Assembly (NCBI GenBank): GCA_963922565.1
Contig: CAWUIQ010000013.1
Span: 1-64,000, forward strand
Length of the DNA stretch: 64,000 nucleotides
Reading direction: 5' to 3'
Source: JBCBKL01 sp963922565
GTDB lineage: Bacteria > Pseudomonadota > Alphaproteobacteria > Rhodobacterales > Rhodobacteraceae
Below the pieces are notes generated by a model, which saw nothing but the letters and a program-made list of their open reading frames with translations, had not been told where the DNA came from and made no database searches. Shown here one piece after another: positions 44,442-52,998 of the stretch (position 1 is the first letter of the stretch; every line of letters starts with the position of its first letter). The position numbers and the translations under genes were made by a program.

Positions 44442-44544
44442 GGGACACCTCGACCGTTTCGTGCGGAACCGCAGCGATGCTATCCCGCCCGTAATGGCGG
44501 CGGCTATAGCTTCAACGAGCTAGCCATCCCTCAGGCCGACCCTT

Positions 44545-44564
44545 GGTACCCTGTTTTGGGTACC
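44545..44564. promoter_or_regulatory. 20-bp dyad in the divergent promoter of the unknown cluster
   Basis: GGTACCCTGTTTTGGGTACC has perfect 7-bp arms and a 6-bp spacer. It lies between the protease (start 44441) and the acidic/cationic protein (start 44666). Its length equals that of LuxR-type operators, and a LuxR-type HTH gene ends the cluster. The rest of 44442-44665 shows only a GGAGG ribosome site before 44666. Confidence 0.5.
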
Positions 44565-44665
44565 CCAGACATGGAATTGCTGGCAGCCCCTCACAGGTAG
44601 ACCCTGAAAGCTGACGTTCGCGCCTGCCGCGCGTCCGGTTTCAACGTCCAGCAGCGGAGGTCAGC

Positions 44666-45490
44666 ATGTTAGATGAAGAACTTGATATGTATTACGGCGA
44701 GGAACTGGAATTCGACGATGAATTCGAAGACGGGTACGACTACGAGGACGACTACGAAGACGACTACGACTCGTATTACGACGAGGAAGACTTCGAAGAT
44801 TTCGACTTCGAAGGCGATGAATTCTGGGGCAGTCTGAAAAAGATCGCGCGCAAGGTCGGAAGTGCGGCCAAGCGTGCAGCCAAGAAACTCGCCCCCATTG
44901 CCAAGCGGCATGCAGGCAAGATCGGTTCGGTCATCGGGGGTGCCGTGGGAGGGCCAGTGGGTGCTGCTCTCGGCGGCAAGATCGGCGGGTTCGTCAAGAA
45001 CCTCGAAGACGAGGACGAATTCGACACCGAAGACGAAATGGAAGCTGTCATGCCCATCCCGGCGCTGGATGAAGATCTGGCCGAGGCCATGGCTGCGGCG
45101 GCGACCAAGGCCAAGCCATCAGATGCGCAAGCGTTGGGCGGGGCGATTACCATCACCATCATGTCCAAGACGCCGCTGGCCGTGAAGACCATGGCACCCG
45201 CACTGGCCAGTGCCAGTGGACGCGTGGCCCGGACGATGGCCTCTGACCCACGAAGCAAACAACTGATCCGCACCTTGCCCACGATCGTCAAGAAGACGGC
45301 GGCGACGCTGAACCAGAAAGCCCGTAAGGGAAAGCCTGTGACCAAGGCAACCGCAGCGCGCGTCATGACCAAGCAGGCCAAGCGGACCCTGCGGTCGCAG
45401 GCGAGGCTGGCCCGCGCACTGGCCAACAATGCCGCCAAGAAACGGCGGCTGGATAAGGCGGCGATTGCCCGCGCCGAAAAGTTCTATTGA
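44666..45490 (+). CDS. Unknown protein: acidic tail, cationic glycine-zipper segment, basic C-terminus
   Basis: This 274-aa protein has a strikingly acidic, Tyr/Phe-rich region (residues 3-52), then a Lys-rich amphipathic and Gly-rich segment (53-113: FWGSLKKIARKVGSAAKRAA ... VIGGAVGGPVGAALGG), a second acidic patch (114-126) and a basic helical C-terminus with many Lys, Arg and Ala (from about 185). The 53-113 segment looks like a membrane-active peptide held between acidic stretches. Some GC-rich codons give way to GAC/GAA runs. I do not recognise the family. GCGGAGG precedes the ATG. Confidence 0.75.
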   Translation: MLDEELDMYYGEELEFDDEFEDGYDYEDDYEDDYDSYYDEEDFEDFDFEGDEFWGSLKKIARKVGSAAKRAAKKLAPIAKRHAGKIGSVIGGAVGGPVGAALGGKIGGFVKNLEDEDEFDTEDEMEAVMPIPALDEDLAEAMAAAATKAKPSDAQALGGAITITIMSKTPLAVKTMAPALASASGRVARTMASDPRSKQLIRTLPTIVKKTAATLNQKARKGKPVTKATAARVMTKQAKRTLRSQARLARALANNAAKKRRLDKAAIARAEKFY

Positions 45491-45591
45491 GCATGAGGCT
45501 GCTGGAGGCCGCTGGCCTTTGGCAGCCATTTCCCGGACGGACCACCGCATTTCTCGCGTGGCCAGACGCCCAGTTCAGGAGCCCGAGGACA

Positions 45592-46428
45592 ATGCCCGAC
45601 GAATTTTATGAAGACCGCTATCAGGACGGCCCCGACGACGAAGACGATACGTATGACGACGGGATGAGCGATCCCGCCTTTGAGGACGAGGCCGATTTCG
45701 GCAGCGCTTCCAGTCGACGCGAGAAAACCCGCCGGGCCGCGCTGCGAAAGGACAACCGTACGATCGTTGCGGGTGCTCGGCGGGCCATGGCGCGCGATAT
45801 GCGCCGCTCGATGAAGAAAAAGGCACGACGAGACGCAAAGCGGCTGTGGGACCGGCGGATCCAGCCACTGATTATCGGGCACTGGGAGGCCAAGTTCGGC
45901 ACCGCCATTTCCGCCGCACTTCTGGCCGCAATGACATCCGCCTACTTCGACCGCTTCAACCAGCTGTTTACCGAGAATATCGCGGGCGCCACGTCGTCTG
46001 GCGATCTGGTCAAGATACCGGCCAAATCTGCGCTTGCTGCTGCGCTGGCCGCCCCGATCGGGCGCAAGCGAGGATACACCCATGCCCAGGCAGTGGAGTT
46101 GGGCAAGCAAATCTACCAGAAGCTGTCGGTCGGAGAGAAATTCATAGAGTTGATCATCAAAGCCAGTGGTTCGGGTGAAGATGACGATGAATATCTAGAC
46201 TTTTTCGATGAAGACGCGGCGTTTTTCGAGGATGACGACGAGGCGCTCTTCGAAGACGGGTTCGATGACGACTTTGATGAAGACGGCGAGTACGAACTAG
46301 ACTTCATGCAGTCGTCAAGACGCCGCCGCCGTAGGCCATCGTCGTCGCGTCGTGAATGCGCCAAGGCCTTGCGTCAGGCGGCGCGGTATCTGCTGCGTGT
46401 TGAACGCCGTTTGAGCGCGGGGTCATGA
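45592..46428 (+). CDS. Unknown protein with alternating acidic and basic regions
   Basis: This 278-aa protein begins with an acidic tail (residues 3-37), followed by an Arg/Lys-rich region (42-90), a moderately hydrophobic stretch (about 104-118: TAISAALLAAMTSAYF), a second strongly acidic region (196-237) and an Arg-rich end (RRRRRR at 243-248). The pattern echoes the preceding gene's product. The ATG at 45592 has GAGG upstream; a longer reading has no ribosome site. It overlaps the metallopeptidase gene by 4 nt (ATGA). I do not recognise the family. Confidence 0.72.
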   Translation: MPDEFYEDRYQDGPDDEDDTYDDGMSDPAFEDEADFGSASSRREKTRRAALRKDNRTIVAGARRAMARDMRRSMKKKARRDAKRLWDRRIQPLIIGHWEAKFGTAISAALLAAMTSAYFDRFNQLFTENIAGATSSGDLVKIPAKSALAAALAAPIGRKRGYTHAQAVELGKQIYQKLSVGEKFIELIIKASGSGEDDDEYLDFFDEDAAFFEDDDEALFEDGFDDDFDEDGEYELDFMQSSRRRRRRPSSSRRECAKALRQAARYLLRVERRLSAGS

Positions 46429-47738
46429 ACGCGATGGCCAAAACGATGGCGCGACCGACGCCGATCGATCCGAGCGCCCCGATGGTGGCCTATTCACCGG
46501 CTTGGTTCGTTCGTCGGCAGATCGCCAATGCAGAACGTTATCTGGCAGGGCTCGCGCCCTTTCGCGAGGACGAATTCGGCCCCTCCGCCCATGCGCCCAG
46601 CCCGGCGCATATCCGGGCCGCGAACCGTCTCGTGGGTGAGGTGCGCGCGCGTCTTCAGCACGATATCGGCCAGATACGCCAGATCGGCGAAGGTTTGGCG
46701 CAGCGCGCCGCGCCGGGACAGTTCGATACGCTGCTTCGACTGAAAGACAAGATCTACGCGCAGACCAAGGAAGCCGAGCGGTTGATGGCGTTCTATCGCG
46801 GAATTTTCGACCAGCGCCACGGACGATACGGGCCATACCTGCATCCGCTCGACCGTATCGGGCGCGACTGTTACCAGGCGGTCTGGAACGGGCTGGGCAA
46901 AGCCCGAAGCATTCCGGCACCCGCGCCCTTCGCCTATATTGAGGACGGCAGCGGCCCGGCCACGTACCGGCGTGGCGTGCGGTTGACGACGCTTGGCAAA
47001 CGCCCGAACCCCTTTCCCCTGATCAAGGTTCCGCAGCACCGGGTCCAGAACCCGTGGACCCTTGGCGCCGTGCCGCACGAAGTGGCGCATAATCTGCAAA
47101 ATGACCTGGGAATGTGGGAGGTTCTGCCCAAGCGGATCCGCGCCGCGATGAAGGGCAAGGTTCCGGACGAGGCCATCGACACGTGGTCGCGCTGGCACAA
47201 GGAGGCCTACGCGGATCAGGCTGGCTGTCTCCTGATCGGTCCGGCCTATGTGGAATCGCTTATCGACGTGGTCGCCAAACAGCCCCGGTCCACCGCTCGG
47301 TTCAATCCCGACGGGGTCCATCCGACACCGTTGGTGCGGGTGCCGATCAACTGCCGCCTTCTGCGGCGGATCGGCTTCTCGAAACAGGCTGACCGGTTCG
47401 AGGCGACCTGGAACCGGATTTATCCACCTGCGTTAAGGCGTTCGTTGCCGGCACCCTTTGCCGAGAGTTTCGATGCCGCCTGCGATATTCTGGTTCAGGT
47501 CTGCTGTTTTCAGCCAGAAACTGCCTATGGGGGGAAGGCTCTCGCTGAAGTAGTAAGATTCAGCCCCAAAGATGCTAAACTTGTCGGTGAAGCGGCGCAA
47601 AGACTGGTCAAGGGTGAAACGACCGGAGTCCTGCCCGAACGGTTGCTAATTTCAGCAGCGCGCGACGCCTTCCGGGCTCACCAAAACAAAGCCGCGAGTA
47701 TTTCTCGCCATTTTTATCAGGCTTTGGGGAGGGGGTGA
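46425..47738 (+). CDS. Putative HExxH zinc metallopeptidase
   Basis: This 437-aa protein contains HExxH at residues 218-222 (VPHEVAHNLQ) and a downstream EAYAD (Glu260) that matches the third zinc ligand of gluzincins with an ExxAD pattern. No signal peptide or membrane segment is visible, so it appears cytoplasmic. A Phe/Pro-rich region (about 190-212) precedes the active site. The overall family is not recognised; a peptidase function is inferred from the motif. It is co-translated with the preceding gene and followed 2 nt later by the next. Confidence 0.75.
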   Translation: MNAMAKTMARPTPIDPSAPMVAYSPAWFVRRQIANAERYLAGLAPFREDEFGPSAHAPSPAHIRAANRLVGEVRARLQHDIGQIRQIGEGLAQRAAPGQFDTLLRLKDKIYAQTKEAERLMAFYRGIFDQRHGRYGPYLHPLDRIGRDCYQAVWNGLGKARSIPAPAPFAYIEDGSGPATYRRGVRLTTLGKRPNPFPLIKVPQHRVQNPWTLGAVPHEVAHNLQNDLGMWEVLPKRIRAAMKGKVPDEAIDTWSRWHKEAYADQAGCLLIGPAYVESLIDVVAKQPRSTARFNPDGVHPTPLVRVPINCRLLRRIGFSKQADRFEATWNRIYPPALRRSLPAPFAESFDAACDILVQVCCFQPETAYGGKALAEVVRFSPKDAKLVGEAAQRLVKGETTGVLPERLLISAARDAFRAHQNKAASISRHFYQALGRG

Positions 47739-47739
47739 C

Positions 47740-49551
47740 GTGGCCAAAGTGCCTTCGACAAAGCGTATCGCGTCCGATCTGTCCAAGCTGGTCGGACATC
47801 TGGATACCATTCAGGCTCGGGCAGAAGCGTTGCAGCAATCGCGTCTGGACGCGGGTGAGGCGCAATCCATTGCCGATGCCGGGGATGGCGCCCGCGAGGC
47901 ACGCGACAATATCGGCGCGCTGCAGGCGGCCATCAATGCAGAGCGGGCGTCAGACACACTGACCCAGGCCGAGGCCCTGCAGGCTCATATACGCCAGGCC
48001 GTGGCCCGGCAGGCGATCACGGATGATCTGAACGCGGTGGTCGCGGAGGTCACCGAAGACCTGTCTGGCCGGGTGGGTATGCACAGGAATCCCAACAAGT
48101 CCTTCATCGAGGACGGAGAAAAACTCTTGGAGGCTGTCCGCGCAGCGGCCGAGCTGTCCGAAGACATCTTTGAGGCAGCGGCCCAATGGGCAGCACAGGC
48201 AGATCGAAAGGAGGCCGATATGGCACAGCATGACGACGAAGCCGGAATCGTCGCCGAATTGCAGGGGATCGGGCGTCAGCTTTCGTTCCTGGCAACCGGA
48301 AGCGGCGCGATCGCACGCACCGGTGCCGAAGGCAGCGGCGCATACAGGTCGGTTGCACAGCAACTGATGTCCAGCCTTGACGCAAGAGGATTGCCGCATA
48401 GCGGTGTGCAATTTGCGACCGGCGAGGATACCAGCAACGCCCGCAGCGATCTGATCGAGGGCCTTCTCGATACGTATCGCGCGGCCGAGCGCGACGGCAA
48501 CGTGATCTATGTGCCCGGTCGCACCGAGGAGGGCCGGTGGCGGGATACCGACACTGCATCAAGCCGGCTCTTGTCAGGCGCGGCCCGCGTTGCCGCCCGT
48601 CTGGTCCGCGCCGAGGCGGACAATATCCTCGACATCCTCGACCGGCTGCCCAAGATGTTACGGTTCCGTATCCGCCCCGGCGTCCCATCTGCGGATGAGG
48701 CGCGCAACGCCGTCGCCGACCGGTTCGAGGATCTCGACGTGGTCATGGCCGATCCGATCGGCGTCAACCTGCCGCGCGCGTGGTTTACCTTGCGCCGCGC
48801 GGTCAAGGCGCTGCTGGATTTCTTCGATTACGCCAATCTCGAACGGGAACTCGTCGAACAGTTCGGCAGATTTGACGGGCTGGGTCCTCTTCATCTGGAT
48901 CTGCCCCAACCCGTGCCCGACGATGACGAGGTCGGCCTGCGCCGGTCTGTCGTTCAATCCGAGGAAATTAGGCGCGAGATCGCCGAGGTCGCGGCCGGTT
49001 TCGCGCGGCTGGTCATCCGGGTCACAACACCGATCGCCCATTCGCTGGGCACGACGGCGGCGCGGCTGGAACAAACCCTGACCGTTGCCCGCGATGCGGC
49101 CCGAGCGCTTAGCGACGTCTTGGTACGCAGTGGATCGTCATTGCCGGAGCAGGACGTTCATTTCTTCATGTCCGGGATCAAGATCGAGATCGACGAGGTC
49201 TATCCGCAAGCTCAGGGCACTCAGCAGGATATCAAGGCGTTGCCGCGCTTGGCCCTTTCGTTGGGTCAGATCCTGGACTGGATCATCGAGGTGGCCGATC
49301 CCTATGTTGCCGCGACGAACCTGTCTTCGACACTGGAAGCGGCTGATCTGGACATCCTCGCGGACGAGCTGGATCGCCAGAAACAGGCGCTTGATGCGGT
49401 GGCGCGGCAAAGCACCCGGCTTGGCTTCGCCTATCGGCTGCCGGGCCCGTCCAGACAGCTTGAGGAACTGACATTCCACATAAAGACGGCGGCCCAGTTG
49501 GCGCACGTGCTTGCCAAGGCGGGTCATGTGCCGGACGAGACGGAGGAGTGA
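47740..49551 (+). CDS. Unknown large helical protein
   Basis: This 603-aa soluble protein is rich in Ala, Glu, Asp, Arg and Leu. Long heptad-like stretches (about residues 1-190 and 420-600) suggest helical bundles or coiled coils. There is no signal peptide or membrane segment and no catalytic motif I recognise. It starts with GTG at 47740, preceded by GGGGAGGGGG, just after the metallopeptidase stop. It may be structural or a substrate-handling partner within the cluster. Confidence 0.72.
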   Translation: MAKVPSTKRIASDLSKLVGHLDTIQARAEALQQSRLDAGEAQSIADAGDGAREARDNIGALQAAINAERASDTLTQAEALQAHIRQAVARQAITDDLNAVVAEVTEDLSGRVGMHRNPNKSFIEDGEKLLEAVRAAAELSEDIFEAAAQWAAQADRKEADMAQHDDEAGIVAELQGIGRQLSFLATGSGAIARTGAEGSGAYRSVAQQLMSSLDARGLPHSGVQFATGEDTSNARSDLIEGLLDTYRAAERDGNVIYVPGRTEEGRWRDTDTASSRLLSGAARVAARLVRAEADNILDILDRLPKMLRFRIRPGVPSADEARNAVADRFEDLDVVMADPIGVNLPRAWFTLRRAVKALLDFFDYANLERELVEQFGRFDGLGPLHLDLPQPVPDDDEVGLRRSVVQSEEIRREIAEVAAGFARLVIRVTTPIAHSLGTTAARLEQTLTVARDAARALSDVLVRSGSSLPEQDVHFFMSGIKIEIDEVYPQAQGTQQDIKALPRLALSLGQILDWIIEVADPYVAATNLSSTLEAADLDILADELDRQKQALDAVARQSTRLGFAYRLPGPSRQLEELTFHIKTAAQLAHVLAKAGHVPDETEE

Positions 49552-49554
49552 GAG

Positions 49555-50688
49555 ATGACCGACGAAAGGATTGACACACTCGGCGAGCTGAATGGTGTCC
49601 TCGGCAGGCTCCAGGGTCTGCGCCGCCAACTGGTCGAAGAAGCCCGCGATGAGCTGACCGAAAAGCCCGGGCAGGCGGAACTGATCAACCAGTACGTGGC
49701 TGAGGCCGAAGATGCCATCATGGCCGCGCTCAAGGCCCCGCCCGGTGCGCCGCGCAACGACGGTGGCATGATGCCGATGATCGGGCTGGGTGACACAGTT
49801 GCCACCACGCTGGGTCAGTCGGCCTCGGCGCCGCTGGTGCCGGACTACGACGACCAGATCAACCGCGACCGCATCACCGCGATTGCCGATCTGTACTACC
49901 TCTATCAGATGGAGAGCCTTGGTACGTTCCGCGCCGTGCTCAAGCTGCAGCAGCTCTTTAAATCGGGCGAGGTACGTCTTTCCGAGGGGCGCGGTGCCAT
50001 GGCGCTCTTCCAATATGACCGCAAGCGTGTGCTGCGTTACACCCTGTCAGATCGCAAGGCGGCCTACCGCAAGGTGTTCGGCTACACCGATGGCAAACCA
50101 CCCGCTGGTTCGGTGCCGAACGCGGCCTTCCATCCGCTGATGACCAATTTCACGCGCAATGTTTCAAACTTTTTCCAGGACAAGCGCGTTTCCGAAGTTG
50201 TGCGTCCGGACAATACCCGCGAGAGCTTTGGATCCATGTCGATCGTGCGTCGCGCCGGGCTGGATTTGCGGCACAATCTCAAACAGGTGTCCTACGGCCA
50301 TATCGCGGTTCTGCGATCCGAGGTTATGGTGCTTTTGCGCGATGCCTTCGAGATCCTCAATTCCGAAGACATCAAGCGGCTCTTTGGCGCCGACACGCCG
50401 TGGGAAGTGCTGGAAGACACCTTGCAACGCCATCTGGGCGAGCGGCCCATCACCTCACAACGGCATCGTATGGCTGTGACAGGGCGGGATATCCTGCGCT
50501 GGCTTGCGGAGGATTACATTCTCACCGATGTCCGCACGGATTTCGAAGCCTTGCTCGAAGCAACAGTCGATGCGGCCGACGACTGGCTGACCAGCACCAA
50601 TTCGCTGGGGCTGCGTAAGCGCGCGCAGGCGGAAGGAACCGCCCACATTATTGATTTCAAGCCGGTCAGACGTCGGCAGAGGACCTGA
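49555..50688 (+). CDS. Unknown soluble protein of the protease cluster
   Basis: This 377-aa protein has a helical N-terminus (about residues 1-60), a Gly/Met/Pro-rich linker (62-90) and a larger helical domain (100-360) with clusters such as LYYLYQMESLGTF and NVSNFFQDKRVSEVV, ending in a basic tail (RRRQRT). No known motif or export signal is visible. It starts 4 nt after the 603-aa gene with GGAGGAGTGAG upstream, so it belongs to the same operon. Confidence 0.72.
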   Translation: MTDERIDTLGELNGVLGRLQGLRRQLVEEARDELTEKPGQAELINQYVAEAEDAIMAALKAPPGAPRNDGGMMPMIGLGDTVATTLGQSASAPLVPDYDDQINRDRITAIADLYYLYQMESLGTFRAVLKLQQLFKSGEVRLSEGRGAMALFQYDRKRVLRYTLSDRKAAYRKVFGYTDGKPPAGSVPNAAFHPLMTNFTRNVSNFFQDKRVSEVVRPDNTRESFGSMSIVRRAGLDLRHNLKQVSYGHIAVLRSEVMVLLRDAFEILNSEDIKRLFGADTPWEVLEDTLQRHLGERPITSQRHRMAVTGRDILRWLAEDYILTDVRTDFEALLEATVDAADDWLTSTNSLGLRKRAQAEGTAHIIDFKPVRRRQRT

Positions 50689-50725
50689 AGCCGTTGTAAC
50701 AAAAGGTATTTTGAAGGGAGTGAAC

Positions 50726-51001
50726 ATGGTTGTCACGGCCTACAGCAAGACAATCGAAGACCTGCCCGCATTAAAAGCGGGCCTGTCGTCGGCGGCCAGG
50801 GACATATCCGCATTTGACTTGCTTTCCGCGCGGGAGCTTGAGGTGGCCCGGCTGGTCGCCAAGGGGTTTTCCAACAAGGAAGTCGCGCTGCTTCTCGAAA
50901 TCAGCCACTGGACTGTGGCCGCTCACCTCAAGGCGACGTTCCTGAAGTTGGGGGTGCGGCGGCGCTCGGAACTCGCCTACATGCTGCGCCGGGTGATCTA
51001 G
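50726..51001 (+). CDS. Stand-alone LuxR-type HTH regulator
   Basis: This 91-aa protein is almost only a LuxR/GerE DNA-binding domain (LSARELEVARLVAKGFSNKE ... SHWTVAAHLKATFLKLGV), with about 30 residues before it and no receiver or autoinducer domain. GAAGGGAG precedes the ATG. It is the last gene of the unknown cluster and may regulate it through the 20-bp dyad at 44545-44564. Confidence 0.88.
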   Translation: MVVTAYSKTIEDLPALKAGLSSAARDISAFDLLSARELEVARLVAKGFSNKEVALLLEISHWTVAAHLKATFLKLGVRRRSELAYMLRRVI

Positions 51002-51187
51002 CCGAGACGCTGACGCGCCCGGGGTAGGGGCCGCGCGAAGTCCTTTCGTTGTGTCGGTCCCAGCAGTGTGCTGGCGGCGAGACCTCGATACCTCCTGACC
51101 AGCTCAACACCAATTTGCCTGTCTCACACTTGATGATATCGTTGGCTGGGCTGCAGCCCTTCGCAATTGAGAATTTGACACCATTGA

Positions 51188-51205
51188 CCCGAACGTCGTT
51201 TCGGG
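51188..51205 (+). promoter_or_regulatory. Inverted repeat before the aldo/keto reductase gene
   Basis: CCCGAA-CGTCGT-TTCGGG has perfect 6-bp arms and lies 15 bp before the TTG start of the reductase. It could be an operator or a 5' hairpin near the ribosome site. The rest of 51002-51187 shows no gene; a weak GC-rich repeat near 51014-51037 is not a convincing terminator. Confidence 0.4.
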
Positions 51206-51219
51206 AAAGCGAGCTGAGT

Positions 51220-52203
51220 TTGGAAAAAAGACAGGTTGGTAAGACGGGGCTTGCGATTGATGTTCTGGGTCTGGGTGGTGCGCCGCTTGGCGGTAATTTC
51301 GTTGATCTTGGGACGTCTCAGGCAGAGGAATTGATCAAAGCGGCGCAGGCTGCAGGTATCGGTTACTTCGACACGGCGCCCTGGTATGGGTTCGGTCGGT
51401 CTGAACGCGTGATGGGCGATATGCTGCGCGGCACCGACTACATACTGTCCGACAAGGTTGGTCGATTGCTCATTCCGGGCGCTGTCGACAACCCCGCCGA
51501 TTTCGGGATGATCGATCCTTTGCCGTTCCACGTCGTCTATGACTATGGCTATGACGGGATCATGCGCGCCTTTGAGGACAACCTGCAAAGGCTTGGTCTG
51601 GATAGGATAGACATCCTGTTGGCGCACGATATCGGGGCCTTCCAGCATGGTGACGAGAACGCCCGCCATTTCAAAGACCTGGCTGACGGCGGCTATCGCG
51701 CAATGGATCAACTGCGGCAATCCGGTCAGGTCAAGGCAATTGGCCTTGGCGTCAACGAAAACCAGGTCTGCCTCGACGCCCTTGGCATTGGCGATTGGGA
51801 CGTATTCCTGCTGGCTGGGCGTTACACGCTGCTTGAACAGACAGCGTTGGACGCGCTTTTCCCGGCTTGCCGAAATGCGGGCACGTCAATCATCTGTGGT
51901 GGGCCGTTCAACTCGGGCATTCTGGTCGGACGCGAGATGTGGAACTATGCCAAGGCCCCCGAGGATGTCATCAACAAGGCACGCGCGCTCGGCGAGGTAG
52001 CCGACGCATTCAACGTTCCGCTTGCCGCCGCGGCCCTGCAGTTTCCGTTGGGCGATGACCTCGTTTGCTCGGTCATCCCCGGTCCGCGCGACAAGGGCGA
52101 ACTTGAGCAAATCATCGATTGGTTCGAGACATCAATCCCGAGCGAATTCTGGTCGGCCTTGAAAACCAAGGGATTGATGAACGAGGCAGCTAGACTGCCG
52201 TAA
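51220..52203 (+). CDS. Aldo/keto reductase, aldose (fucose-type) dehydrogenase-like
   Basis: This 327-aa (beta/alpha)8 oxidoreductase has the catalytic set Asp/Tyr (YFDTAPWYGFGRSE), Lys (ILSDKVGR) and His (ILLAHDIG). It resembles D-threo-aldose/L-fucose 1-dehydrogenases, which oxidise aldoses to lactones. The TTG at 51220 gives the family-typical opening EKRQVGKTGLAI; upstream ATG choices (51133) add an unlike tail. It converges with the SDR gene, and their 3' ends overlap by 14 bp. Confidence 0.87.
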   Translation: MEKRQVGKTGLAIDVLGLGGAPLGGNFVDLGTSQAEELIKAAQAAGIGYFDTAPWYGFGRSERVMGDMLRGTDYILSDKVGRLLIPGAVDNPADFGMIDPLPFHVVYDYGYDGIMRAFEDNLQRLGLDRIDILLAHDIGAFQHGDENARHFKDLADGGYRAMDQLRQSGQVKAIGLGVNENQVCLDALGIGDWDVFLLAGRYTLLEQTALDALFPACRNAGTSIICGGPFNSGILVGREMWNYAKAPEDVINKARALGEVADAFNVPLAAAALQFPLGDDLVCSVIPGPRDKGELEQIIDWFETSIPSEFWSALKTKGLMNEAARLP

Positions 52204-52921
52204 AGCCCCCGTCAATTGGAAGGCACACGCCCGAAACCATCGCTGCGGCGTCGGACAGTAGGAAGACGATCGGGCCTGCGCAATCCTCCTCGGTCGCCCA
52301 GCGATGCAGGGGCATGGCGTCAATCAGCGGCCCGCCGATATCTTCGCGGCCCCAATACCATTCAGACATGGGCGTCATGACCACCGTGGGGTTGACGGCA
52401 TTGACGCGGATGTTGTGCTTGCCCAGTTCGAGCGCCGAAACACGCGTCATGGCGTCAACCGCACCCTTCGAGGATGCATAGGAGATGTGGCCGGCAAGCC
52501 CAACGAGCGAGGCCTGGCTTGAGACGTTTACGAAGGCTCCGCCGTTGCCCGCTTTGATCATGCCCTGGGACGCGTATTTCGTAACCAAGAGCGTGCCCCG
52601 CGCGTTGATGTCGATGACCTTGTCGAAAACGGCCGTGTCCGTTTCCATTGGCGTGGCAATCTCACCGCCCCAGCCGCCGCAATTCACAACGCCGTAGAAC
52701 TCCTTATCGGACAGCGCCGCCTTTACGGCGTCTTCGGATGTCAGATCGAAAGGCAGCACATCGCATCCTGTTTCATCCGCGAGGGCTGCGAGTTTCTGTT
52801 CGTCCCGGCCGGACGCAACAACCAAAGCGCCCTCTTTGACCAACAGTCTGACCGTGGCCGCACCGATACCACCGGATGAGCCTGTCACCAGAACCGAGCG
52901 GCCCTTCAAACCAGTTTCCAC
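52190..52921 (-). CDS. Short-chain dehydrogenase/reductase
   Basis: This 243-aa classical SDR has the cofactor motif VTGSSGGIGAATV, a catalytic Ser (NVSSQASL) and YASSK. It is close in pattern to L-xylulose/carbonyl reductase-type SDRs. The GTG at 52921 is chosen because GGGAGG lies about 6 nt upstream; the longer reading adds 54 unlike residues. It is divergent from the DUF1349 gene and likely part of the sugar pathway. Confidence 0.88.
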   Translation of the reverse strand: METGLKGRSVLVTGSSGGIGAATVRLLVKEGALVVASGRDEQKLAALADETGCDVLPFDLTSEDAVKAALSDKEFYGVVNCGGWGGEIATPMETDTAVFDKVIDINARGTLLVTKYASQGMIKAGNGGAFVNVSSQASLVGLAGHISYASSKGAVDAMTRVSALELGKHNIRVNAVNPTVVMTPMSEWYWGREDIGGPLIDAMPLHRWATEEDCAGPIVFLLSDAAAMVSGVCLPIDGGFTAV

Positions 52922-52960
52922 GGCATTCCTCCCACATGCGGATTTGTTAAAGTGTACCGG

Positions 52961-52970
52961 ACGTGCACGT
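52961..52970. promoter_or_regulatory. Palindrome in the divergent SDR/DUF1349 promoter
   Basis: ACGTGCACGT is a perfect 10-bp palindrome in the 77-bp interval between divergent genes at 52921 and 52999. It is a candidate operator for the sugar cluster; no local regulator is identified. Confidence 0.35.
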
Positions 52971-52998
52971 ATTGTCGACCGATCGGCGGAGGAACGAT

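Noticed and set aside
44690..44800. Low-complexity GAC/GAA/TAC repeats that look like a short tandem array
   Set aside because: They encode the acidic protein tail in frame, with no regular spacer/repeat unit, so they are neither CRISPR nor a tandem repeat locus.
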